In this document: positions 17,345 through 24,637 of the stretch, in pieces | How positions within the stretch are numbered: the stretch's first letter is position 1 | How the letters are laid out: each line of letters opens with the position of its first letter | DNA from: Chloroflexota bacterium | Lineage (GTDB): Bacteria > Chloroflexota > Anaerolineae > Anaerolineales > E44-bin32 | DNA: 34,221 bases | Direction: 5' to 3' | Assembly: GCA_024277995.1 (NCBI GenBank) | Contig: JAJRUD010000229.1 | Span: 1 to 34,221 of the forward strand | The notes under the pieces: generated by a model | The model's input: the letters and a program-made list of their open reading frames with translations, nothing else | What the model was told of the DNA's origin: nothing | Database searches by the model: none | Position numbers and translations under genes: made by a program

Positions 17345-18358
17345 ATGGAAGGCTTCCTTCCCACCGGCAAGCTGGAGATGGCCTTTTTATCGGATCTGCT
17401 GGCCAAGTACACCACGAAAGACGAGCGGGTGGCCATCGGCGCCAAGATCGGCGAAGACGCGGCCGTGATTGACCTGGGCGATCGCTACCTGGTCACCAAG
17501 ACCAACCCGATCACCTTCCCCACCGACGAAATCGGCTGGTACCTGGTCAACGTGTGCGTCAACAATATGGTGGTGCGCGGCGTGCGCCCGCGCTGGATGC
17601 TGAACTGCATCCTGCTCCCCGAAGAGAAGACCACCCCGGCCATGGTGGAGGACATCTTCCGGCAAATCTTCGAAGCCAGCCGCAAGGTGGGCGTCACCGT
17701 CATCGGCGGCCACACCGAAGTGACCTACAACCTGGACCGCCCCATCGTGGTCGGCCATCTGATCGGCGAGGTGGCGCGCGATGCGTTGGTGGCCACGGGC
17801 GGTGCGCAGATCGGGGACATCGTGCTGGTGACCAAGGCCGTTGGCATCGAGGGCACGTCGATCATCGCCCGCGAGCGGGGCGAGGACCTGGTCTCTAAAG
17901 GCCTCCCGGAGGAACTGGTCGACCGCGCCAAGAGTTTCCTCTACGACCCGGGGATCAGCGTGTTCCACGAGGCCCTGATGGCGGCGGAGACGGAAGGCGT
18001 GCATTGCATGACTGACGCCACCGAGGGTGGCCTGGCCACAGCGCTGCACGAGCTGGCAGAAGCCGGCGAGATCGGCCTGCGCATAGAGGCCGAGAGGATC
18101 CCGGTCTTGCCCGAAACCGAGAGCATATGCGGCGCCTATGGGCTGAATCCCATCGGCCTGATCGCCTCCGGGATGTTGATCCTGACCGCAGCGCCAGCGA
18201 GCGTCGCCGCGCTCAGTGAGCGCCTGGACGGGATCGGCGTCACCTGCACACCCATCGGCGTGGTGACATCCGCAAAGGAGGGGCGCCTGCTGGTGAGCGG
18301 GGCGTCGGTCAACGAATTGCCTTACTTCGCCGTCGACGAACTGACCAAGATTCTGTAA
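17345..18358 (+). CDS. AIR synthase / HypE-like (PurM superfamily) protein of unknown substrate
   Basis: A 337-residue protein of the PurM superfamily (PurM, ThiL, SelD, HypE), whose members use ATP on small molecules. Landmarks are the glycine-rich lead-in (PTGKLEMAFLSDLL), GEDAA (36-40), GGHTEVT (121-127) and TDATEGGLATALHELAEAGEIG in the second half, closest to HypE-like stand-alone proteins. The HypE C-terminal cysteine (PRIC) is absent, so it is not the hydrogenase maturation enzyme. Two positions that are usually metal-binding aspartates are asparagine here: N54 in TNPITF and N74 in VNNMVVRG. D38 is kept. Placed between a vitamin transporter and an aminotransferase, a kinase role like ThiL's is possible but unproven. 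Confidence 0.75.
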   Translation: MEGFLPTGKLEMAFLSDLLAKYTTKDERVAIGAKIGEDAAVIDLGDRYLVTKTNPITFPTDEIGWYLVNVCVNNMVVRGVRPRWMLNCILLPEEKTTPAMVEDIFRQIFEASRKVGVTVIGGHTEVTYNLDRPIVVGHLIGEVARDALVATGGAQIGDIVLVTKAVGIEGTSIIARERGEDLVSKGLPEELVDRAKSFLYDPGISVFHEALMAAETEGVHCMTDATEGGLATALHELAEAGEIGLRIEAERIPVLPETESICGAYGLNPIGLIASGMLILTAAPASVAALSERLDGIGVTCTPIGVVTSAKEGRLLVSGASVNELPYFAVDELTKIL

Positions 18359-18373
18359 AACGGAAAGAGGCTG

Positions 18374-19543
18374 ATGGCTACATCCAAAGACATACTCACC
18401 AAGTACACCATGTCCGCCGGGCCGGTGACCATCCATGACCGGGTGCGACAGGCCTACGCCCGACAACTGCTGTACCACTACGATCCTGAATTCCACGCCC
18501 TCTTCGACGACACCACAGAGAAGCTGCAGCGCGTCTTCCAGACCAAGGGCGACGTGGTGATCATGCAGGGGGAGGCGGTGCTCGGGCTGGAGGCCGCCAG
18601 CGCGTGCACCGTGCGGCCGGGGGATAAATGCCTCAATCTGGTCTCGGGCGTTTTCGGGGCCGGCTACGCGCGCTACTTCAAGTTCTACAGCGGCCAGGAC
18701 CCCATCGAAATCAAGGTCCCCTACAACCAAGCCATCGACCCGGCCGAGGTGGAGAAGGTTCTCAAGCGGGAGGGGGACATCCGTTTCATCGCCATGGTGC
18801 ACAGCGAGACGCCCTCGGGCACGCTCAACCCGGTACGCGAGATCTGCGCCCTGGCGCGCCAGTACGGCGCACTCACCATCGTGGACGCCGTCTCATCCCT
18901 GGGCGGCATGGACGTGCCGGTCGACGAATGGGGTGTGGACCTGTGCATCGCCGGTCCCCACAAATGCCTGGGCGCTGCTCCCGGCTCCGCCCTGCTGGCC
19001 GTCAGCGAGCGGGCCTGGCAGGCCATGCGCGAGCACCCCACCCCGCGGCGCCGATCCTACCTCAGCCTGCTTGACTGGAAAGAGCTGTGGATGGAGCAGC
19101 GCCGTTTCCCCTTTACGGTCTTCGTCGCCCAGATCAACGGCGTCAACGAGGCCCTGACGCTCGTGCTGGAAGAAGGCCTGCAGAACCGCATCGCCCGCCA
19201 CGCCCAGGCGGCCAGGATGTGCCGCGCTGGGGTGCGCGCCATGGGGCTGGAACTCTGGCCGGCCAGCGATGAGATCATGTCCACCTGCGTCACGGCCATC
19301 ACCGTCCCCGAGGGCATCGACGCCAACCAACTGATCGATCGTATGCGCGAGCGTTACGGGGTGGCTATCACGGGATCGCTGAAGGAGCTGGCGGGCAAGG
19401 TCATCCGCATCGGCCACATGGGCTACATGGCGCAGCCGGTTTACGTCGAGATGGCCCTCTCCGCGCTGGAATGCAGTCTGCGCGATCTGGGATACCCGGT
19501 CACGCTGGGGCAGGGCGTGGGAGCCGCGCTCGCGGCGCGGTGA
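18374..19543 (+). CDS. Class V-type PLP aminotransferase resembling pyridoxamine-pyruvate aminotransferase
   Basis: A 389-residue fold-type I aminotransferase of the alanine-glyoxylate group. The PLP lysine is K197 in GPHKCLGA, the ring-stacking aspartate D171 is in IVDAVSSLGG, and R345 in VIRIGHMG should hold the substrate carboxylate. Compared from memory with M. loti pyridoxamine-pyruvate aminotransferase, segments such as LLYHYDPEF, GEAVLGLEAA, VPYNQAIDP, ETPSGTLNP and RIGHMG match well and the lysine has the same number. That enzyme turns pyridoxamine and pyruvate into pyridoxal and alanine. Ureidoglycine-glyoxylate and alanine-glyoxylate aminotransferases are less similar alternatives. 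It is the last gene of the ECF operon; its TGA abuts the convergent pentapeptide gene with no spacer. Confidence 0.8.
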   Translation: MATSKDILTKYTMSAGPVTIHDRVRQAYARQLLYHYDPEFHALFDDTTEKLQRVFQTKGDVVIMQGEAVLGLEAASACTVRPGDKCLNLVSGVFGAGYARYFKFYSGQDPIEIKVPYNQAIDPAEVEKVLKREGDIRFIAMVHSETPSGTLNPVREICALARQYGALTIVDAVSSLGGMDVPVDEWGVDLCIAGPHKCLGAAPGSALLAVSERAWQAMREHPTPRRRSYLSLLDWKELWMEQRRFPFTVFVAQINGVNEALTLVLEEGLQNRIARHAQAARMCRAGVRAMGLELWPASDEIMSTCVTAITVPEGIDANQLIDRMRERYGVAITGSLKELAGKVIRIGHMGYMAQPVYVEMALSALECSLRDLGYPVTLGQGVGAALAAR

Positions 19544-19966
19544 TCAGCCCTCCATCGCGGGCGGATCTGCGAAGGAGAGGATGACATCGTTGTAGTCAGG
19601 GGGCAGCTTAGCCCCCTCGAGGTGGGCACCGTCGAGGATCGCCTCCTGCAGCAGTGCCGCCGACAGGTCGGCCCCCTGGAGTTGAGCATCGATCAGATTC
19701 GCCCCGCGCAAGTCGGCCTGGCGCAGGTCCGCCTGACGCAGATCGGCCTCGCGCAGGTGAGCCTTGATCAAGACAGAGCCCTGCAAGCATGCACCACGCA
19801 GGTTGGCTCGGTAGAGGTTAGCGCGGCGCAGGTCCACTCCTGCCAGGTCTGCCGAGGAGAGATCTGCGCCGCGCAGGTCAGTCTCCCTATCCGCCCGCTC
19901 ATCCGGGTCCATATCGCGCAGCGAGGCGTAGCGCCGCGCGCGCTGCACGAGCGTCTCTGAAGTCAT
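19544..19966 (-). CDS. Pentapeptide-repeat protein
   Basis: About 140 residues. From about residue 30 to 120 it follows the A(D/N)LxX pentapeptide pattern (DLRGADLSSADLAGVDLRRA and on), which forms a right-handed quadrilateral beta-helix of about four to five coils. Such proteins have varied or unknown roles; some protect gyrase by DNA mimicry, but this one is short and no quinolone context is visible. I chose the ATG at 19966 because GGAGG stands five bases before it. It is 135 bases from the ferredoxin gene, so it may or may not belong to that operon. The convergent aminotransferase gene ends at the adjoining base. Confidence 0.85.
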   Translation of the reverse strand: MTSETLVQRARRYASLRDMDPDERADRETDLRGADLSSADLAGVDLRRANLYRANLRGACLQGSVLIKAHLREADLRQADLRQADLRGANLIDAQLQGADLSAALLQEAILDGAHLEGAKLPPDYNDVILSFADPPAMEG

Positions 19967-20101
19967 ACTCGCCTCCAGGTCCATCCATATCTGATGTGCG
20001 CCGCGCAGCCGGAAGGGACCACGCCGCTCTGCCCGACATCGAGCGAACTCTCGTCAGGCGGCGGGCGCCATGCGCCACAGCCGCCCGCGCGCCATGATCG
20101 C

Positions 20102-20527
20102 TCAGCCCCCAACGACACCTTCCACCCACAGCACCTTCTCCGGGCACCACTTGACGCAGAGCGGATCGCCCCCGCACAGATCGCAGATGTTGAAGCTGCC
20201 GGCCTCCTCGTCATAGGCCACCGCCTCTTCAGGGCACGCTTCAACGCAGGCCATGCACGTGATGCACAATTCTTGCTCGAACTTGACGAACTGCCCAGAG
20301 CCCAGCACGGCGAGCAGCAGAGCCTCCGTCGGGCACACGCTGACGCACATCTGCTCCCCCAGCCCCTCGCACAGATTGCAGACCTGCGCGCTGATCTTGA
20401 GGAATTTTCCCGGCCGCTCCAGGCGAATGGCGGCCACCGCCGGCTTGAAGGACCCGGCGAAGTGGTATGAACACACGTCCTCGCACAGCCGGCAATTGAT
20501 GCACCCGTCCGAATCGAAGGCGATCAC
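20102..20527 (-). CDS. Polyferredoxin with four [4Fe-4S] clusters, probable partner of the aldehyde oxidoreductase
   Basis: A 141-residue iron-sulfur protein with sixteen cysteines in four groups: C9-C12-C15-C19, C50-C53-C61-C65, C88-C91-C94-C98 and C115-C118-C124-C128. The pattern matches the electron-carrier subunits (HycB/AorA-like) that accompany tungsten aldehyde oxidoreductases. It would carry electrons from the aldehyde-oxidising subunit two genes upstream. The start is a GTG at 20527 with GGGAG before it; the upstream HAD gene stops three bases earlier, so they are coupled. Confidence 0.88.
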   Translation of the reverse strand: MIAFDSDGCINCRLCEDVCSYHFAGSFKPAVAAIRLERPGKFLKISAQVCNLCEGLGEQMCVSVCPTEALLLAVLGSGQFVKFEQELCITCMACVEACPEEAVAYDEEAGSFNICDLCGGDPLCVKWCPEKVLWVEGVVGG

Positions 20528-20530
20528 AGA

Positions 20531-21277
20531 TCAGCTCTCCCTTTCACGCCAGCGCTCCCCATAGAGCGGGACCTGCTTCAGCGAGCTAATGACGGCGTCT
20601 GCGACTTTCCTTTGCTCCGCCGCGATGGGTTCCTCATCCGGCCGGAACCAGAGGGCGCGCATCCCCAGTTCCTTCGAGGCCTGTACGTCCTTGCGGAAAT
20701 CGTCGCCCACATACACAACCTGCTGCGGGAGGAGCTCCATCCGTTCAAGGGTGATCTCGAATATGCGCAGCCAGGGCTTGCGCGTGTGCACGTCCGCCGA
20801 GACGACGACAAGCTCGAAGAAGCCCGACAGGCCAAAGCGTTCCAGCGTCCAAGTCAGAAAAGGGCTGTAGGCGGCGTTGGAGACGATGCCCAGGCGGTAG
20901 CCCATCCCTTTCAGATCGGTCAGGGCCCTGGTCGCGCCGTCCATCAGTTCTGCAGTTTCGACACAGCGCCTGTGCAGCTCCGCGACGGTCTGCTCAACCA
21001 CGCGATCGGGAACCGCGTCTCGCAGCCCCAACGCCTCCACCATGTCCCGCAGGTCCTCCACGTGGCTCGTCTCATAGCCGGTTTCCTCGGCCCGCATACG
21101 GGCAGCGCGAAAGACAGCCTCGGCCCTGGCAAACTGCTCTTCGTCAAGCAGTGGGATCCGCCCCGTGCGCGCCAGATATGCGAAGGCGGCACGCGGCAGG
21201 GTCTTGATCTCAAGCGCCAGCCAGGCCCGGGAGTAGACCAGGGTGCGGTGAAAGTCGAAGAGGAAGGCCTCGATCAT
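20531..21277 (-). CDS. HAD-superfamily hydrolase with altered motif I
   Basis: A 248-residue haloacid-dehalogenase-fold protein. Motif I is LFDFHRT (D8-F-H10-R-T) instead of D-x-D-x-T, so the second, acid/base aspartate is a histidine. Motif II IVSNAAYS, motif III lysine in TRKPW and motif IV YVGDDFRKD are intact. The helical cap lies between about residues 15 and 110. The nucleophile is present, so phosphoryl or similar chemistry remains possible, but the rate or substrate type may differ from ordinary phosphatases. It overlaps the AOR gene by 4 bases (ATGA), implying a role linked to that enzyme, perhaps clearing a phosphorylated aldehyde precursor (speculative). Confidence 0.82.
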   Translation of the reverse strand: MIEAFLFDFHRTLVYSRAWLALEIKTLPRAAFAYLARTGRIPLLDEEQFARAEAVFRAARMRAEETGYETSHVEDLRDMVEALGLRDAVPDRVVEQTVAELHRRCVETAELMDGATRALTDLKGMGYRLGIVSNAAYSPFLTWTLERFGLSGFFELVVVSADVHTRKPWLRIFEITLERMELLPQQVVYVGDDFRKDVQASKELGMRALWFRPDEEPIAAEQRKVADAVISSLKQVPLYGERWRERES

Positions 21278-23115
21278 CCCGCGCCTTCCTTCGCCTCGTG
21301 GGGCGCGAGGTCGATCAGGTCCAGGGCTCGCAATCGCTCACGGGTGGGCGCGCCGCTCTCGTCCCAGCCGCGCAGGTCGTAGTACTCGCGCAGCATGGCT
21401 TTGATGTCCAGCGGGCCGGCGTCGCCCTCCGCGACGGCCTCCCGCTGGATGCGCGGCGGCAGTCGATCCTGCTCGCCGCCGATTCCCTGGCGCAGGTTGA
21501 AGAGGCGCTCCAGGTTGCTGATGCGCTCACCGATGCGGTAGTACTCATCCGGGTCGATCTCCATGCCTGTGATCAGGTTGATGGCGTCGGAAAAGAGCTG
21601 CACATCGGTACTGAAGTCGATGGTGAACATGCAGGCGATGATCGAATCGATGACCGCGGAGAAGTCCTGCAGTTCCTTCACCATCTTCGCCTTGCCCTCA
21701 TGGGCGTGGCGATCCAGGTCGCCCAGGATGCCGTAGTACTCGGCGGCGATGGTGAAGGCGCGATTGTGATCCGCGCCGCGGCTGGCGGTGGCGAAATTCA
21801 GGCCCATGCCGGTAAAGGCGCGCGGCTCGAAGGCCGACAACTCGAGCCCCTTGGTGTGCATGGCGAAGTAGTGCGCATCGCCGCCCAGTTTCTCCGCCGC
21901 CAGACGCACGCCGTCAGCCAGCAGATCACCGATCCCCTGCCGGCGCGCGATGCGGTCCAGCAGGGGGTCCAGCAGGGTAGGATCGCCCCATCGCAGGTCG
22001 AGCCCGTCCAGGTCCTCGTCGCGCAACAGCCCGCGCTCCCGGGCCTCCATGGCGAAGGCGATGCTGGCGCCGGCGGAGATGGTGTCCAAACCGAGGCGAT
22101 CGCAGGTGTCGCTGGCCTTGAGGACCGCCCGCAGGTCTCCGACGTCGCAGAGCGGCCCCAGGGCCCAGTGGCTCTCATGTTCGATGCGCTCGCTGACGAT
22201 TGACTCGCCGTTGAAGTCGAAGCGCACCACGCTGCCGCAAGAAACCGGGCAGTGGGCGCAGGACTCGTAGCGTTGGATCATCTCCACCAGCGGCTCCGGG
22301 CCAAAGTGCTCCACGTGGTCGAAGACACCCCGCTGGAAGTTGCGCGTCGGCAGGGCGCCGATCTTGTTCTTCTTGGGCATCCCGCTGGCCGTGCCGATCT
22401 GACGGAAGCGGCGCGCGATGGGGTCTTCCTGAATGATGGACTGCATCTCGCGCATGCGCGCGAAGAACAAGTCGGGGTCTGCCGCAACCTGCACCGAACC
22501 GGTCCCCCGGACGGCGATGGCCTTGAGGTTCTTGAAGCCCATCACCGCCCCCGCACCGCCGCGGCCGACCAGGTGCTGTTCATGCGCGATGGCGGCGTAG
22601 CGCACGCCGTGCTCGCCCGCCGGGCCGATGCACATGACCTTAACCGGGCCCACGGCCCGCGTGATCTCCTCCTGCGTGACCTGCGTATCGAGCCCCCACA
22701 GGTGAGAGGCATCCTGCAGCCCGGCTCGGCCGTCCTGGATGACGAGCATCACCGGTCGCTCGGCGCGACCGGTGACCAGGATGCCATCGTAGCCGGCATA
22801 CTTCAACTCTGGGGCGAAGTGCCCGCCCATGTAGCCCGTGCTCAAGGTCATGGTGAGCGGCGACACCGTCGCCACCGCGGTGCGCGAGCCCGTGGGGAAA
22901 GGTGTGCCGGCGGCGGGCCCTGTCAAGACGAGCAGGTCGTTCGCCTCGGAAAAAGGATCCACCCCCGCAGGCAGTCGGCGGTAGAGGATCTCGGTCGCCA
23001 TGCCGCGGCCCCCGACGAAACGCGCCGCCTGCTCCTCCGTGACGGGGATCTCCCCGATCGCGCCGCTGCCCAAATCAACGCGGAGCAACCTGCCCGTGTA
23101 GCCTTTGTATTTCAT
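21274..23115 (-). CDS. Tungsten-containing aldehyde ferredoxin oxidoreductase (AOR family)
   Basis: A 613-residue enzyme that oxidises aldehydes to carboxylic acids at a tungsten- or molybdenum-bispterin site and reduces ferredoxin. The [4Fe-4S] cluster ligands are C286, C289, C293 (CAHCPVSC) and C495 (IIACMF), at almost the same numbers as in the Pyrococcus enzyme. The DTCDRLGLDTISAG segment (336-349) is the family's pterin-binding motif, and the N-terminal GRGMATEILYRRLPAGVDPFSEAN block is typical. Aldehyde substrate is unknown. Operon neighbours (MoaD-like protein, polyferredoxin) supply the pterin sulfur carrier and the electron route. Confidence 0.93.
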   Translation of the reverse strand: MKYKGYTGRLLRVDLGSGAIGEIPVTEEQAARFVGGRGMATEILYRRLPAGVDPFSEANDLLVLTGPAAGTPFPTGSRTAVATVSPLTMTLSTGYMGGHFAPELKYAGYDGILVTGRAERPVMLVIQDGRAGLQDASHLWGLDTQVTQEEITRAVGPVKVMCIGPAGEHGVRYAAIAHEQHLVGRGGAGAVMGFKNLKAIAVRGTGSVQVAADPDLFFARMREMQSIIQEDPIARRFRQIGTASGMPKKNKIGALPTRNFQRGVFDHVEHFGPEPLVEMIQRYESCAHCPVSCGSVVRFDFNGESIVSERIEHESHWALGPLCDVGDLRAVLKASDTCDRLGLDTISAGASIAFAMEARERGLLRDEDLDGLDLRWGDPTLLDPLLDRIARRQGIGDLLADGVRLAAEKLGGDAHYFAMHTKGLELSAFEPRAFTGMGLNFATASRGADHNRAFTIAAEYYGILGDLDRHAHEGKAKMVKELQDFSAVIDSIIACMFTIDFSTDVQLFSDAINLITGMEIDPDEYYRIGERISNLERLFNLRQGIGGEQDRLPPRIQREAVAEGDAGPLDIKAMLREYYDLRGWDESGAPTRERLRALDLIDLAPHEAKEGAG

Positions 23116-23206
23116 CGCACCACCGCCCCGATAGGTTTGTCGATACGGCGATCAGTTCGCTCGCCGCGAGGGCCCCGCTCTCTGCGAGGCTTCCCGCTCC
23201 GCACGC

Positions 23207-23494
23207 TCACGCGCTCCCGCCGGCGAAAAGTGCCACCAGCGCGATCTCATCCTGATCACAGAGCGCGCCCTGGTAGTCCTCGAAGACGGCTCCGTTGCGT
23301 ATGACGACGAATTCCGGTTCGAACCGCGAGCCGTCACGGAAGAAAAGCCGGAGAAAGGGCTGCCCATGGGTCCGGCCCAGGTGCCGGATGAGCTCGACCA
23401 GGGTGGCCTGCTCGGGGAGCACGACCGCCTCCCGCCGCCGCCTGGTGATCTGGATCAGGGGTCCCGAATAGCGGACCATGATCTGCACGGCCAT
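23207..23494 (-). CDS. MoaD/ThiS-like sulfur-carrier protein with C-terminal GGSA
   Basis: A 95-residue ubiquitin-like protein (QIMVRYSGPLIQITRRRREAVVLPEQATLVELIRHL, ending DEIALVALFAGGSA). MoaD proteins donate sulfur to molybdopterin through a C-terminal Gly-Gly thiocarboxylate. Here the diglycine is followed by Ser-Ala and then the stop, which I checked in the DNA. Either two residues must be removed before activation or the protein no longer works as a carrier. Position between the regulator and AOR genes fits a pterin-supply role for this one enzyme. Confidence 0.82.
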   Translation of the reverse strand: MAVQIMVRYSGPLIQITRRRREAVVLPEQATLVELIRHLGRTHGQPFLRLFFRDGSRFEPEFVVIRNGAVFEDYQGALCDQDEIALVALFAGGSA

Positions 23495-23527
23495 GCCTCA
23501 CGATCTTTCAGTGCGCAGGATCGCGCC

Positions 23528-24274
23528 TCAGCGCTCGACCTCGAAAGTGATCCTGCTCCGGTCGCCGCGGAAGCGCAGGCGGGAATACTCGATGGGCCGC
23601 CCATCCTCCAGATAGGACAGGTTGTGCATGAAGTGGATGGGCGCGCCGACGGGGATGCCCAACAGCTCGGCCTCGTATTCGTCGGCGGTGGAGGCCTCCA
23701 AGGTGCGCGTCGCCCTGGCCAGGTGCAGGCCGTAATCCTCTTCCAGGATCTCGTATAGCGTGCGGTTCTCCAGATCGCGCTCCAGCAATCCCGGGCACAG
23801 TTTCTCGGCCAGGTACGTGAAGGCCACCACGAAGGGTTCCCCTTCCACCTCGCCCAGGCGCTCCATGTAGAGCACGCGGTCCTCATGGGTCAGGTTGAGC
23901 TTGGTCAGCAGGCGACCGCGCGCGGGGATGACGTTCCTGTCCAGCACGCGAGTGGCGAAGAGCACGTCCATCTCGCGCATATCTTCGGCGAAGCTGGTGA
24001 AGCGGCGCACCAGGCTCAGCGCGGGCGGGGACTGACTCACGAAGGTGCCCTGACCCTGGACGCGGTACAGGCGTCCTTCATTCACCAGCGCGGTGAAGGC
24101 CTGGCGCACGGTGCCGCGGCTGAGGCCCAGTTCCTGGCTGATGCGGGTTTCGGAGGGCAGCTTGCTGCCGGCGGGGAAGGTGCCGTTGCGGATGAGCAGG
24201 GCCAACTGCTCCTTGAGCTGGTAATAGAGCGGCGTGGGGCTATCCTTATCGACGATCAGCGGTAGTTGTTTCAT
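23528..24274 (-). CDS. GntR-family regulator, HutC/UTRA subfamily
   Basis: A 248-residue regulator with an N-terminal winged helix (about 14-80: PLYYQLKEQLALLIRNGTFPAGSKLPSE, LSRGTVRQAFTALVNEGRL, GQGTFV) and a UTRA ligand-binding domain (about 95-245, ending with IEYSRLRFRGDRSRITFEV). UTRA regulators respond to small ligands such as sugars, urocanate or fatty acids. As the first gene before moaD-aor-HAD-ferredoxin it should repress this operon. It belongs to a different subfamily from the FCD regulator at 12466-13230, so the two operons have separate signals. Confidence 0.9.
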   Translation of the reverse strand: MKQLPLIVDKDSPTPLYYQLKEQLALLIRNGTFPAGSKLPSETRISQELGLSRGTVRQAFTALVNEGRLYRVQGQGTFVSQSPPALSLVRRFTSFAEDMREMDVLFATRVLDRNVIPARGRLLTKLNLTHEDRVLYMERLGEVEGEPFVVAFTYLAEKLCPGLLERDLENRTLYEILEEDYGLHLARATRTLEASTADEYEAELLGIPVGAPIHFMHNLSYLEDGRPIEYSRLRFRGDRSRITFEVER

Positions 24275-24276
24275 TG

Positions 24277-24332
24277 ACTATACATCCATACAACCTCGCC
24301 GCCTATTGTAGCACGCGGCGACGAAAGATCAA
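24277..24332 (-). promoter_or_regulatory. Promoter and possible operator of the AOR operon
   Basis: On the minus strand TTGATC (24332 to 24327) and TACAAT (24310 to 24305) are separated by 16 bases. Between the start site and the gntR ATG the DNA repeats TGTAT-GGA-TGTAT (minus strand, within 24277-24294), which could be the regulator's own site. Confidence 0.45.
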
Positions 24333-24490
24333 GCCCCGGCGCCCCGCGGCAGCAGGCGAGAAGGAGGGGGGCAAGAGAGCAGGGGCATAGCATCTCGTCG
24401 CCAAGGCCCGCCGACCGATCCCGAGGCATGCACACTATGTCGCGGGCCAGGGACGACCTCGCCTTTCCCCGGCGCATGCAGGGTGACGGC
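24333..24490. other. Intergenic DNA between the AOR operon and the ArsR gene
   Basis: The whole gap from 24275 to 24637 has no gene that I can support. Its left edge holds the gntR promoter and its right part (24491-24537) the arsR promoter and operator. The middle shows nothing recognisable. Confidence 0.4.
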
Positions 24491-24518
24491 TTGCATCCCG
24501 GGCACAAAGTTGTATAAT
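24491..24518 (+). promoter_or_regulatory. Promoter of the arsR-sdpI operon
   Basis: A perfect TATAAT (24513-24518) lies 16 bases after a weak -35 TTGCAT (24491-24496). Transcription would start near 24525, inside the inverted repeat that follows. Confidence 0.55.
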
Positions 24519-24537
24519 TAGCTAAACGTCTAATTAT
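24514..24537. promoter_or_regulatory. Inverted-repeat operator for the ArsR-type repressor
   Basis: ATAATTAG (24514-24521) and CTAATTAT (24530-24537) are perfect 8-base arms with the 8-base spacer CTAAACGT. The repeat overlaps the -10 box and start site. Such AT-rich dyads are typical of ArsR/SdpR autorepressors, and the gene for one follows. Confidence 0.6.
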
Positions 24538-24637
24538 CGACGCGGGCTCCTGCCACAGCCGGGCAGTGGGCACCTTGCACCCGCCGCGCCGGCATCGACG
24601 GTCGAGGGGCGGCGCGGCGCAGCCGCCAGAGGATGCC

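Noticed and set aside
17345-18358. True HypE hydrogenase maturation protein
   Set aside because: The C-terminal cysteine motif is missing and no hyp or hydrogenase genes are near.
9841-19543. Purine degradation (xanthine dehydrogenase, ureidoglycine enzymes)
   Set aside because: The cupin is a single domain, not a bicupin aminohydrolase; no uricase, allantoinase or purine permease is present; and the aminotransferase has GEAVLGLEAA rather than the ureidoglycine-type segment.
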